The position numbers and the translations under genes were made by a program. This document shows, in pieces, positions 10,042 through 18,624 of a stretch of DNA of 64,000 nt; the stretch's first letter is position 1, and each line of letters begins with the position of its first letter. The stretch is from Pantoea cypripedii (GTDB lineage Bacteria > Pseudomonadota > Gammaproteobacteria > Enterobacterales > Enterobacteriaceae), in assembly GCF_002095535.1 (NCBI RefSeq), contig NZ_MLJI01000002.1, forward strand, positions 691,786 through 755,785. The letters run 5' to 3'. The notes beneath the pieces were generated by a model. That model searched no databases and was not told the origin of the DNA. It saw only the letters and a program-made list of their open reading frames with translations.

Positions 10042-11361
10042 ATGCGATTGCTCAAGCACCTTTATGTCCAGGTCCTGATAGGCCTGGTCGCCGGGGTGGC
10101 TGTGGGGTACGCCTTTCCTGATTTTGCCGTTCAGATGAAGCCCCTCGGTGACACCTTTATCCGTCTGATCAAGATGATCGTAACGTTAGTGATTTTCTGT
10201 ACCGTGGCGATTGGTATAGCGCGTATGGAAAGCCTGAAGCAGGTCGGTAAGGTTGGCGGCAAAACGCTGATCTACTTTGAGGTGGTCACCACGCTGGCCC
10301 TGGTGATCGGCATGGTGGTGGCGGACGTGATGAAACCCGGTGCGGGCATGAATGTCGATGCCAGCAAGCTGGATGGCAGCGCGGTAAACCACTACGTTAA
10401 CGTCAGCGAACACAGCAAAGGATTTCTCGAACAGATCATTCCGGACTCGGTGATCGGCGCATTTGCGCAGGGCAATCTGTTGCAGGTGTTGTTGTTCTCG
10501 GTGTTGTTCGGTATCGCGTTGTCGCTGGTCTCACAACGCAGCGCCTTTATCACTAAAACCATTGAGCAGTGCGGTGAAGTGCTGATGCGCATCGTCGAGC
10601 TGATTATGCGACTCGCGCCGCTCGGCGCTTTTGGTGCCATCGCCTTTACCGTCGGCAAATATGGCCTGACTTCGCTGCAACATCTCGGCATGCTGATTAT
10701 CTGCCTCTACATCACCAGCTTCCTGTTTATTGGCGGAGTGCTGGGTCTGATCTGCAAACTGGTCGGCGTAAGTTTATGGCGTTTGATCCTCTATTTCCGC
10801 GAAGAGTTACTGATTGTGCTGGGCACCTCCACCACCGAGTCTGTCCTGCCGCGTCTGATGATAAAGATGGAGAAACTGGGTTGCGATCGCGCCATTGTCG
10901 GGCTGGTACTGCCGACCGGATATTCATTTAATCTTGACGGCGCCGCAATTTATCTCACTATGACTTCGCTGTTTATTGCGCAGGCCACCAATACCGATTT
11001 GACGTTGTGGCAGCAGATTGGTCTGCTGTTGATCCTGTTGCTGACGTCGAAGGGGGGCGCAGGGGTGGCTGGCGCGGCTTTGATTGCGCTCACTGCCACC
11101 CTGGCAACCCATAACATCATCCCGCTGGCGGGGATTACTCTGGTGCTGGGCATTGACCGGATTTTGAATGAAATGCGCGCCGTGACCAACATGATCGGCA
11201 ACGTGGTCGCTACGCTGGTGATCGCCCGCTGGGAACAAAAACTGGATTTGGCCCAGGCGCGGGAACAGCTGCGTCTTGGTCCGGAAAAAATCATCATGTC
11301 AGTGGATTCCCCCGCAGAGGAACCATTGGCAGTGACACAGAATGACAGGAGTACGATGTAA
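10042..11361 (+). CDS. Dicarboxylate/amino acid:cation symporter, DctA-like
   Basis: 439 residues of the DAACS family. It shows the usual hydrophobic segments, an early PLGDTFIRLIKMIV segment, the substrate-binding GYSFNLDGAAIYL near residue 293 and SKGGAGVAGAALI near 336. Known DctA proteins import C4-dicarboxylates with Na+ or H+. Between suyB and a sulfolactate-dehydrogenase-like gene, uptake of sulfolactate, a C3 sulfonated acid with two charges like malate, is the likely role. It is separated from suyB by 99 bp with a hairpin, and its stop overlaps the next start (TAATG). Confidence 0.87.
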   Translation: MRLLKHLYVQVLIGLVAGVAVGYAFPDFAVQMKPLGDTFIRLIKMIVTLVIFCTVAIGIARMESLKQVGKVGGKTLIYFEVVTTLALVIGMVVADVMKPGAGMNVDASKLDGSAVNHYVNVSEHSKGFLEQIIPDSVIGAFAQGNLLQVLLFSVLFGIALSLVSQRSAFITKTIEQCGEVLMRIVELIMRLAPLGAFGAIAFTVGKYGLTSLQHLGMLIICLYITSFLFIGGVLGLICKLVGVSLWRLILYFREELLIVLGTSTTESVLPRLMIKMEKLGCDRAIVGLVLPTGYSFNLDGAAIYLTMTSLFIAQATNTDLTLWQQIGLLLILLLTSKGGAGVAGAALIALTATLATHNIIPLAGITLVLGIDRILNEMRAVTNMIGNVVATLVIARWEQKLDLAQAREQLRLGPEKIIMSVDSPAEEPLAVTQNDRSTM

Positions 11362-12356
11362 TGAGCCATGAAACCCTGGTATTGACCGAGCTGGAGGCGC
11401 TCGCCCGACGCGCGTTATGTCAGTCAGGCGTTGACCGCCAGGCGGCTGATGCCACCTGCGCCGCACTGATGGCGGCGGAACGTGCCGGAATCGCGTCACA
11501 CGGTTTCGCCCGACTGCCCTATTACCTCGACCAGTTGGAGAGCGGCAAACTGAACCCCCGCGCCGTACCGGCCATCACGCAACGCGGCGCAGTGGTCAAC
11601 GTCAATGCGGATTCCGGCCTGGCGTTTCCCGCCGTGCAGCTCGGTCTGGACCGGGGCATGGTGCTGGCGCAGGAGTTTGGTGTGGTCGCGGTGGCTATCG
11701 GCGATTCTCACCATTTTGGTATGGCGGGTTATTACGCCGAACAGGCGGCCCGCCAGGGACTGGTGTGCATAGCGTTGAGTAACGGCCCGGCAGCGATGGC
11801 CCCCTGGGGTGGCAATGTGCCGCTGTATGGTACCAACCCCATCGCCTTCGCCTCTCCACGCGCCAGCGACGAACCGCTGGTGATTGATCTTTCCCTGTCC
11901 GAAGTGGCTCGCGGCAAAATCATGCTGGCGAGTCAGAAAAAGGAAGCCATCCCCACTGGCTGGGCGATCGACCGTGACGGCAATCCAACAACCGACGCTG
12001 ACGCGGCACTGGCGGGTAGCATGGCCCCTGCGGGCGGAGCCAAAGGCGCGGCGCTGGCGTTGATGGTTGAATTGCTCACCGCCGGACTGACGGGCAGCCA
12101 TTACGGTTTTCAGGCCAGTTCATTCTTTAATACGCAGGGTGGGCCCCCGCATATCGCACAGTTGCTGTTGCTGCTGAATCCGACCTTCTTTTCCGCTGGC
12201 TATGTTCAGCATACGGAAATGTTGTTCAGTGCGATGCTGGCGCAGCCCAACGTGAGATTGCCTGGGGAGCGACGCCAGGCGACCGCGCAGCAAAATAGCA
12301 ATACGCTGAGTCTGCCTGTGTCGCTGCTGGAGCAGCTGCGCATCAGAGCTGGTTGA
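11361..12356 (+). CDS. comC: Malate/L-lactate dehydrogenase family protein; ComC-like (R)-sulfolactate dehydrogenase
   Basis: 331 residues of the Ldh_2 (type 2 malate/L-lactate/ureidoglycolate dehydrogenase) family, with HGFARLPYY near residue 48, SHHFGMAGYYAE near 116, NGPAAMAPWGG near 136 and GAKGAALALMVELL near 220. Family knowledge: ComC oxidises (R)-sulfolactate to 3-sulfopyruvate, or reduces the latter stereospecifically, and takes part in sulfolactate racemisation. It is translationally coupled to the DctA-like gene. Its 3' end overlaps the convergent GntR gene by 14 bp. The Ldh_2 family is clear; the substrate follows from suyAB. Confidence 0.8.
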   Translation: MSHETLVLTELEALARRALCQSGVDRQAADATCAALMAAERAGIASHGFARLPYYLDQLESGKLNPRAVPAITQRGAVVNVNADSGLAFPAVQLGLDRGMVLAQEFGVVAVAIGDSHHFGMAGYYAEQAARQGLVCIALSNGPAAMAPWGGNVPLYGTNPIAFASPRASDEPLVIDLSLSEVARGKIMLASQKKEAIPTGWAIDRDGNPTTDADAALAGSMAPAGGAKGAALALMVELLTAGLTGSHYGFQASSFFNTQGGPPHIAQLLLLLNPTFFSAGYVQHTEMLFSAMLAQPNVRLPGERRQATAQQNSNTLSLPVSLLEQLRIRAG

Positions 12357-13089
12357 AATAGGCGTGGTGGCGGGTGAGTACGGTGGAGACACGGTACTCA
12401 ACCGGTTTATCCTGAAAATCCAGTGCCACGCGGTAAATACGCAATAACGCTTCCCCTTCTGTCGCCTCAAGATGCAACACCTCATCCGGTCCCGCATTCA
12501 CCGCTTTTATCTGCTCATGGGCGTTCGCCACCGTGCAGGCAAATTTCTGCTGATACAGCTGGTACAGGGTGTTGGGCAGGATTTCCGGTTCCCGATCCAG
12601 ATGAGGAAAACGTGCAGCATCGATATAAACATGTTCGAGGATGGCCGGAGCGCCATCCAGATCGCGCACACGCCAGATATGAATCACTTTACTGCCTGGC
12701 GCAATAGCCAGCGCGGAAGCTTCTTCCTCAGAAGCGGTACGTAAATGGCGCGCCAGCACGCGTGACAACGGCAGCGAGCGCTCGCCATTTGCCCTGAGCA
12801 CATTGAAGAAGCGGAACAACGCGCTGTCTGAATCATGGGCTGCCACCACGGTGCCTTTGCCCTGATAACGAATCACCACATTGTTACTGACCAGTTCGTT
12901 CAGCGCTTTGCGCAGTGTACCAATGCTGACGTTGTAGGTTTCTGCCAGACTCGCTTCGCTGGGAATATAGGTGCCTGCTGGCCATTCGCCGGAGGCAATT
13001 CTTTCCAGCAGCAACTGGCTGATTTGCAGATATAGCGGCTGAAAAATCGCCGCTTTCACTTCAGCGGATGATGAGATGTCCTGATTCAT
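12343..13089 (-). CDS. GntR/HutC family regulator of the sulfonate locus
   Basis: 248 residues. An N-terminal winged helix (about 18-85, with IPSEASLAETYNVSIGTLRKAL and YQGKGTVV) is followed by a UTRA ligand-binding domain (about 100-243). It lies convergent to the suy operon and divergent from the YeiH-type exporter. A site like those before hpsN and suyA lies 47 bp before its own ATG, which suggests a repressor with autoregulation whose ligand is a pathway sulfonate. SuyR-type regulators of other groups play the same part, but this assignment rests on position and shared sites. Confidence 0.87.
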   Translation of the reverse strand: MNQDISSSAEVKAAIFQPLYLQISQLLLERIASGEWPAGTYIPSEASLAETYNVSIGTLRKALNELVSNNVVIRYQGKGTVVAAHDSDSALFRFFNVLRANGERSLPLSRVLARHLRTASEEEASALAIAPGSKVIHIWRVRDLDGAPAILEHVYIDAARFPHLDREPEILPNTLYQLYQQKFACTVANAHEQIKAVNAGPDEVLHLEATEGEALLRIYRVALDFQDKPVEYRVSTVLTRHHAYFNQL

Positions 13090-13135
13090 TTAGCTTCCTC
13101 CACAATCCGGCACAGCGAATGCCTGTAGGATTACT

Positions 13136-13153
13136 ATGACATATACAGGAGTT
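13136..13153. promoter_or_regulatory. Putative operator 3 of the sulfonate-locus regulator (autoregulation)
   Basis: ATGACATATACAGGAGTT agrees at 16 of 18 positions with the site at 8441-8458 before suyA. It lies 47 bp from the GntR start in the divergent region shared with the exporter gene. Confidence 0.6.
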
Positions 13154-13185
13154 AGCACCATCCTGGTGCTGTAAAAAAGTGATCA
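13154..13185. promoter_or_regulatory. Hairpin and shared 12-mer between the GntR and exporter genes
   Basis: AGCACCA and TGGTGCT (13154-13160, 13164-13170) are perfect inverted arms. The 12-mer AAAAAGTGATCA (13174-13185) repeats the one at 8216-8227. This suggests a second control element common to both divergent regions of the locus. Confidence 0.35.
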
Positions 13186-13352
13186 GGGAACACAATTTGC
13201 GATCGAATTTACTATCTTGTTATTTTAACAAATTAACAAACCCGCTACGCACGTTGATTACCTGATATTCAGATTGGTTATAACGATATAATCAATTTTT
13301 CATTCGGCTGGAAAGGTCTCATCCTTAGTCCTGTAGAGGAGAGGAGGACAAC

Positions 13353-14411
13353 ATGACCGAATTATCGATAGCGCGCTATCAACAGGATCTGAAACGCTTC
13401 ATTCCGGGGCTGGCACTGACGGCGGTGATTGCCTTCACCACCGCATGGCTGGGCAACCAGCCGGTGATGTCGGGCCTGGGGCTGGGGGCGCTCACGCTGG
13501 CAATCATCGCCGGTATCGTGGTGGGGAATACGTTTTATCCCGCATTGCATCCGCAATGTGATGAGGGTGTGCAATTTGCCAAACAGAAACTGCTGCGACT
13601 GGGGATTATCCTCTATGGCTTCCGCCTGACCTTTCAGCAGGTGATGGACGTGGGATTGAGTGGCGTCATCATCGATGTCTTGATGTTAAGCAGTACCTTC
13701 ATCCTCGCCAGTGTGATCGGTTCGCGGGTGCTGGGCATTGATCGCAAAACCGCCTGGTTGATCGGTGCAGGGAGCAGCATTTGTGGCGCCGCAGCGGTGC
13801 TGGCCGCAGCGCCAGTAGTGAAGGCGGAGCCATCCAAAGTTGCCGTGGCGGTCGCCACCGTGGTGATTTTCGGTACGCTGGGCATTTTTCTTTATCCGCT
13901 GATCTGGCACGAGTTTGCGCAATATATCCCAGGCATTTCGCTGACCCAGTTTGGCGTTTATACCGGATCCACCATGCATGAAGTGGCACAGGTGGTAGCC
14001 GCAGGGCACGCTGTCAGCCCGGAAACCGAGAATGCCGCGGTGATCGCCAAGATGCTGCGTGTCATGATGCTGGCCCCTTTCCTGCTGCTGCTGAGTGTGT
14101 TTATCAGCCGGGATAACGGGGGAACCCGCGCGGCAAAACAGCCGATTATTTTTCCCTGGTTTGCTCTGATTTTTATTCTGGTGGCGTTATTTAATTCGTT
14201 TCACTTTTTGCCAGCACCGATGGTTGCAGGCATCAATACGCTGGATAATGTGTTGCTGGCAATGGCGATGGCGGCACTCGGATTAAGTACCAGTGCACGT
14301 CAGTTGGTCAATGCCGGTGCGCGGCCTTTTATGCTGGGGTTAATATTGTTTGTGTGGTTAGTATTAGGCGGTGGTGCCATCAACCTGTTGATTCATCAAT
14401 TTATGAATTAA
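13353..14411 (+). CDS. YeiH family putative sulfite/sulfate exporter
   Basis: 352 residues of the UPF0324 (YeiH) family, about ten membrane segments; LRLGIILYGFRLTFQ near residue 70, GAGSSICGAAAVLAAAPVVK near 136 and GSTMHEVAQVVAAG near 208 are conserved family stretches. The ATG follows a GAGGAGAGGAGG ribosome binding site. Members are annotated as putative sulfate exporters. Here the pathway would release toxic sulfite from sulfolactate in the cytoplasm, so an exporter under the same control makes sense. The family is secure; the ion carried is inferred. Confidence 0.85.
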   Translation: MTELSIARYQQDLKRFIPGLALTAVIAFTTAWLGNQPVMSGLGLGALTLAIIAGIVVGNTFYPALHPQCDEGVQFAKQKLLRLGIILYGFRLTFQQVMDVGLSGVIIDVLMLSSTFILASVIGSRVLGIDRKTAWLIGAGSSICGAAAVLAAAPVVKAEPSKVAVAVATVVIFGTLGIFLYPLIWHEFAQYIPGISLTQFGVYTGSTMHEVAQVVAAGHAVSPETENAAVIAKMLRVMMLAPFLLLLSVFISRDNGGTRAAKQPIIFPWFALIFILVALFNSFHFLPAPMVAGINTLDNVLLAMAMAALGLSTSARQLVNAGARPFMLGLILFVWLVLGGGAINLLIHQFMN

Positions 14412-14967
14412 TCACGCCATAAACATTTCCGGCCATTCCCCTCGCCTTATTCCCGGATGTTGAGGAACAAAGCTGGCCTTAACTGGCCAGCCTATCTGAC
14501 TGTAAAACGACAATAAAAACCAATCAGGGAAGCTCAGTCACCCTCATGCCCTTGTTCACCAAAAGAGTATCCATAAGAGAATGATGCAAACCAATATTAT
14601 AAATGCTGCATTCAGTCCATTCTCTGGAGGCAATCCCAAATACTCCATATACTTCCTCATTTAAAAAATAAAAAACATGCCATAACGTTATTAGTAAAAC
14701 ATTTTGTTTATTAGAAATGATAATTCCCAGAACCCAAAGGTTGGTCCACTTATTTCTTTATAAGTTCACCGTTGTGCGCATGCATGAGTGTAAAGTTTTC
14801 GTAAGAAAAGCACCTTAATTTTGCTAAGATGCCAATTGAGACTTATTTTATTGCTAGCAAAATTCAGGCTTTTGCATTAGTCATGAAAAATGGCAATCTT
14901 ATTTCTGGCGAAAAATTTGAGATAAGGAAATTTAAGCAACACAACTACGGCCGCAGGCGTGAAATAA
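14412..14967. other. Gene-free stretch between the exporter and the LacI gene
   Basis: About 550 bp, AT-rich from 14500 on, with no ORF that looks real. The only structure seen is a perfect hairpin, GCTGGCC (14472-14478) and GGCCAGC (14485-14491) with a 6-base loop and no T-run, which may end the exporter transcript. Confidence 0.55.
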
Positions 14968-15948
14968 TCAACTCGATGCACGGTGCAGGAATTCCCAGTC
15001 AAGAATGATTTTCTCCGCCGCGCTACCGGGTTCATCAATACGCCGCAACAACAGGCGTACCGCCTGGCGACCAATGTCCCGCGAAGGTTGCAGGACCGTG
15101 CTTAATTTCGGGTACGTCATCTCACTTAATTCCGTACCGTCGAAACCGATCACAGCAATATCTTCAGGCACCGTTAACCCTGCATCCTGGATGGCCCGCA
15201 AGGCCCCGGCGGCCAGCGTATCGGACACGGCGAACACCGCATCAGGGCGTTCGCCCTGGCTCAGCAATGCCTGCATGGCGTTGCGGCCCGCTTCATAACT
15301 GAGATCGGCGGCATACACCACCGACTGCCATGCGCTACCCGCATCCGTCAGCGCCTGACGATAGCCCTCTTCCCGCAGGCGCGCATATTTGTAGCTCAAA
15401 TCATGGTTGATCATCGCGACACGTTGGCATTTCCGTTGCAGAAACTGCTGCACGACGTAAACAGAAGCATCACGATCATGGATACCGACGGTGGAGACTG
15501 CTGAAGCATCGTCATACTCGGCACACTGAACCCAGGGCGCATCGCCGATCAGCGTGCTCAGCTCGGTCAGGCTGGCAAGCGCATCCATGGTAATAACGCC
15601 ATCGACCATCTTCCCGGAGAGCAGCTGCAAACTGGAGCGGGAACGTTCCACATCGGAACCGGAGTTACACAGCAGGATGCGATAACCATTTTTTTCGGCT
15701 TCGGCTTCGATGCCTTTGACGACATCCGCGCAGAATGGGTTGGCAATATTGGACACCATGACCAGCAGCATACTGCTCCGGGCGGTGCGCAGCTGTCTGG
15801 CAAGTAAATTTGGCTGGTAATTGCTCTGCTCAATCGCCTCAAGGACTTTGATCCGGTTGCGCTCTTTCACGCTGCCCTGATTATTCAAAACCCGTGATAC
15901 GGTTGCCACTGAAACGCCAGCCAGGCGAGCAATTTTCTGAATCGACAT
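14968..15948 (-). CDS. LacI family transcriptional regulator
   Basis: 326 residues from the ATG at 15948; an in-frame TTG at 15975 would add nine residues before the canonical MSIQKIARLAGVSVATVSRV start. The HTH and hinge (1-55) are followed by a periplasmic-binding-like domain (about 60-320, with NPFCADVVKGIE, VIGFDG and TVLQPSRDIGRQA). It is the last of three minus-strand genes with a TIM-barrel isomerase and an NHS transporter. Two perfect GTAATCGATTAC palindromes before the transporter are the probable operators. It likely represses sugar or nucleoside uptake genes; the inducer is unknown. Confidence 0.9.
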   Translation of the reverse strand: MSIQKIARLAGVSVATVSRVLNNQGSVKERNRIKVLEAIEQSNYQPNLLARQLRTARSSMLLVMVSNIANPFCADVVKGIEAEAEKNGYRILLCNSGSDVERSRSSLQLLSGKMVDGVITMDALASLTELSTLIGDAPWVQCAEYDDASAVSTVGIHDRDASVYVVQQFLQRKCQRVAMINHDLSYKYARLREEGYRQALTDAGSAWQSVVYAADLSYEAGRNAMQALLSQGERPDAVFAVSDTLAAGALRAIQDAGLTVPEDIAVIGFDGTELSEMTYPKLSTVLQPSRDIGRQAVRLLLRRIDEPGSAAEKIILDWEFLHRASS

Positions 15949-16036
15949 GACGCCCACATATTCGTAAAAACACAATTAATCGCAGGATATCATACAACTG
16001 GCCGACCCAATAAAGCCGGTTCCCACAACGGCGGCT

Positions 16037-17116
16037 TTAATTATCTGTGGCTTCTCCCTCAATCCCTAGCATGGTTTTGATCTCTGAACGGTCGGAAGCG
16101 GTCTCAGCAAAATCATCAAAAGCGCGCTCGGCCACCGGGATGATGCTGCGCTTAATAAACTCAGCCCCTTCTCTGGCACCGGTTTCGCTATCTTTCAGGC
16201 AGCACTCCCACTCCAGCACCGCCCAGCCTGCATAATCGTATTGCGCCAGTTTACTGAAAATCCCGGCAAAATTGATTTGTCCGTCACCCGGTGAACGGAA
16301 CCGCCCGGCTCTTTCCAGCCACGGTTGATAACCACCGTAAACACCACTTCTGGCTGACGGTGTAAACTCGGCATCCTTAACGTGGAAGGCACGAATGCGT
16401 TGATGATAAATATCGATAAAGCCAAGATAATCCATATGTTGCAGCAGCATATGGCTGGGATCATAGAGGATATGGCAGCGTGGATGATTGTTCACCTCAT
16501 CGAGGAAACGTTCGAAGCTGACGCCATCATGTAAATCTTCGGAGGGGTGCAATTCGTAGCACAGGTCAACGCCCTGTTCGTCAAACACATCGAGGATCGG
16601 CCGCCAGCGACGCGCCAGTTCGGTAAAAGCCTCGTCAATCAACGCGGCTTTTCTGGGTGGCCACGGATAAGAATAGGGCCAGGCCAGCGAACCCGAGAAA
16701 GTGGCATGGGCAGTTAATCCCAGCTTTGCTGACGCGACCGCGGCGCGTTTAACCTGAGCCATCGCCCATTGCTGGCGCGCACTGTCGTTTTGACGCAGTT
16801 CCGCCGGACCAAAATCACTGAATGCCTGCTGATACGCCGGATGCACCGCCACTAACTGCCCTTCAAGATGCGTTGACAGCTCGCTAATCACCAACCCATG
16901 CTGCGCCAGGATGCCCGTCACTTCATCGCAATAAACCTGGCTTTCTGCGGCTATGGCTAAATCAAAGATTGCCGGGTGGTTACAGGGGATCTGCACTGCC
17001 CTGAAGCCCAGGCTGGCGGCCCATTCCGCCAGACCTTCCAGGGAGTTAAAAGGTGGCTGGTCTCTTATAAACTGGGAAAGGAATACGCCAGGCCCTTTTA
17101 ATGTTTTCATCATCAC
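16037..17116 (-). CDS. Sugar phosphate isomerase/epimerase family protein (IolE-like TIM barrel)
   Basis: 359 residues of the xylose-isomerase-like TIM barrel family. HATFSGSLAWPY near residue 137, CYELHPSEDLHDG near 186, LYDPSHMLLQHMDY near 215, FHVKDAEF near 238 and EWECCLKD near 303 carry the Glu/Asp/His metal ligands expected for this fold. It lies 8 bp after the transporter stop and before a LacI gene on the same strand. Such proteins isomerise or epimerise keto sugars or inosose derivatives. The start is one of three consecutive ATG codons after GAGAGGTG. The substrate is not evident. Confidence 0.85.
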   Translation of the reverse strand: MMMKTLKGPGVFLSQFIRDQPPFNSLEGLAEWAASLGFRAVQIPCNHPAIFDLAIAAESQVYCDEVTGILAQHGLVISELSTHLEGQLVAVHPAYQQAFSDFGPAELRQNDSARQQWAMAQVKRAAVASAKLGLTAHATFSGSLAWPYSYPWPPRKAALIDEAFTELARRWRPILDVFDEQGVDLCYELHPSEDLHDGVSFERFLDEVNNHPRCHILYDPSHMLLQHMDYLGFIDIYHQRIRAFHVKDAEFTPSARSGVYGGYQPWLERAGRFRSPGDGQINFAGIFSKLAQYDYAGWAVLEWECCLKDSETGAREGAEFIKRSIIPVAERAFDDFAETASDRSEIKTMLGIEGEATDN

Positions 17117-17124
17117 CTCTCAGG

Positions 17125-18375
17125 TTATTTAGCTACTTCAGCGTCTTTATAGTGGAAGGAAAGCAGGAGAATGATGGCAATCACCGCGGCGGCAATCGCC
17201 GGGATCCACCAGAATGTGGGCCAGTTCGCCACCACGTCACCGTTGCCCTGATTGATCAGGCGGTTATATAACGCGCCGGAGATCTGCGAGCCCAGCAACA
17301 TGCCAATGCCATAGGTGAACATCACGATCAGGCTCTGCGCCTGGCCTTTCACTTTGTCGCCAGCAACACGGTCGGTGTAGATAAAACCAATCACGAAGAA
17401 GAAGTCGTAACACACGCCATGCAGCAGAATGCCGAGGTACAGCACCCAGCGCAGTTCTTCATTCACGCCGAAGGCAAACAAGGCATAACGAACAAACCAG
17501 GCGAGCATCCCCACCAGCAGCATGACTTTCACACCGAGGCGACGGAACAGCAGCGGGATAACCAGCATGAAAAAGATTTCTGACATCTGGCCGAACGACA
17601 TCGCCGTACTGACATTGCTGATGCCGAGGTCCGCCAGGAAGGACGCGGTGTAGGCATAGTAGGTCCCGAGAGGAACCGATATCAGCGTGGCGCAGATGGC
17701 AAAGATCAGGAAGTGGCTTTTTTTGAGTAAGGCAAAAGCGTCGGCACACAGCAGGTCACGTAATGCCAGCGGCTGGCCTTTCGCAGGAGCCGGTGTATGC
17801 GGCAACGTCAGGCTATACAGCGCCAGTAGCAGTGAACAAATCGCCGCCAGGTTGAAAATGGCTGCGCTGGCCGCAATACCCGTTACTCCGATGCAGATAC
17901 CCGCCACAATCCAGCCAATGGTGCCGAATACGCGCACCACGGGAAAACTTTTTTCACTGTTTGCCAGGTTATGGAAGGCGATGTTATTCGCCACCGCCAG
18001 GGTCGGCATAAAACATAGCGTATACACGAACAACAATGAGATCAGTTGTCCCCCGCTCTGGTTTTCCAATGCCTGCGGCACAAACCATAGGATGACCGCT
18101 CCCAGCAGATTCAGTACCGCCATCACTTTCTGCGACGCAAAGAAACGGTCAACCAGCATCCCGAGCACGAAGGGCGACAGGATGGAGGCAACGGGTTGTG
18201 CAGAGAAGGCATCGCCGATCAATGCCGCCATATTGTGCTGCGTCATCACCAGCCCGAGCGTCACGGACCAGGTGCCCCAGATGAAAAACTGAAGAAACAT
18301 CATCAGCGCGAGGCGAGGAACTAATGCCCTGTGCTGTGTGGCGCCTGCGACAGAACCTGCGATTGATGAAACCAT
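17125..18375 (-). CDS. MFS transporter, nucleoside:H+ symporter (NHS) family
   Basis: 416 residues from the ATG at 18375, preceded by ATGAGGCT; a longer reading to 18462 would cross both operators. About twelve membrane segments; MMFLQFFIWGTWSVTLG at the N-terminus and GVCYDFFFVIGFIYTD near residue 335 are signatures of the NupG/XapB/YegT group. NHS proteins import nucleosides, but several plasmid and accessory members sit with sugar isomerases as here and may carry glycosides. It heads the operon transporter - isomerase - LacI. Confidence 0.87.
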   Translation of the reverse strand: MVSSIAGSVAGATQHRALVPRLALMMFLQFFIWGTWSVTLGLVMTQHNMAALIGDAFSAQPVASILSPFVLGMLVDRFFASQKVMAVLNLLGAVILWFVPQALENQSGGQLISLLFVYTLCFMPTLAVANNIAFHNLANSEKSFPVVRVFGTIGWIVAGICIGVTGIAASAAIFNLAAICSLLLALYSLTLPHTPAPAKGQPLALRDLLCADAFALLKKSHFLIFAICATLISVPLGTYYAYTASFLADLGISNVSTAMSFGQMSEIFFMLVIPLLFRRLGVKVMLLVGMLAWFVRYALFAFGVNEELRWVLYLGILLHGVCYDFFFVIGFIYTDRVAGDKVKGQAQSLIVMFTYGIGMLLGSQISGALYNRLINQGNGDVVANWPTFWWIPAIAAAVIAIILLLSFHYKDAEVAK

Positions 18376-18389
18376 GATAGCCTCATAAA

Positions 18390-18432
18390 GTAATCGATTA
18401 CAAAAGTCAGTTTGCAAAATGTAATCGATTAC
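18390..18432. promoter_or_regulatory. Two LacI-type operators before the NHS transporter
   Basis: The perfect palindrome GTAATCGATTAC occurs twice, at 18390-18401 and 18421-18432. The centres are 31 bp apart, about three helical turns, so two dimers could bind one DNA face. They lie 15-57 bp before the transporter ATG. The LacI protein encoded at the end of the same operon is the obvious candidate ligand. Confidence 0.75.
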
Positions 18433-18624
18433 TTTTCTACTTATCAGGATTTTTCGGCCCAATTGCGAGATGCATCACAAAGAGATTTTGTCGCAGACTC
18501 CAGGCAGGCTAAATAACCGCACATAACTTAACTGATCCAGGAATAGCGGCATGTATTGATTTTCAGCTCTGAAACAGGTTATAGATAACGAAACAGGCCC
18601 CTTTCTATAAGAAATTTGCGCACC

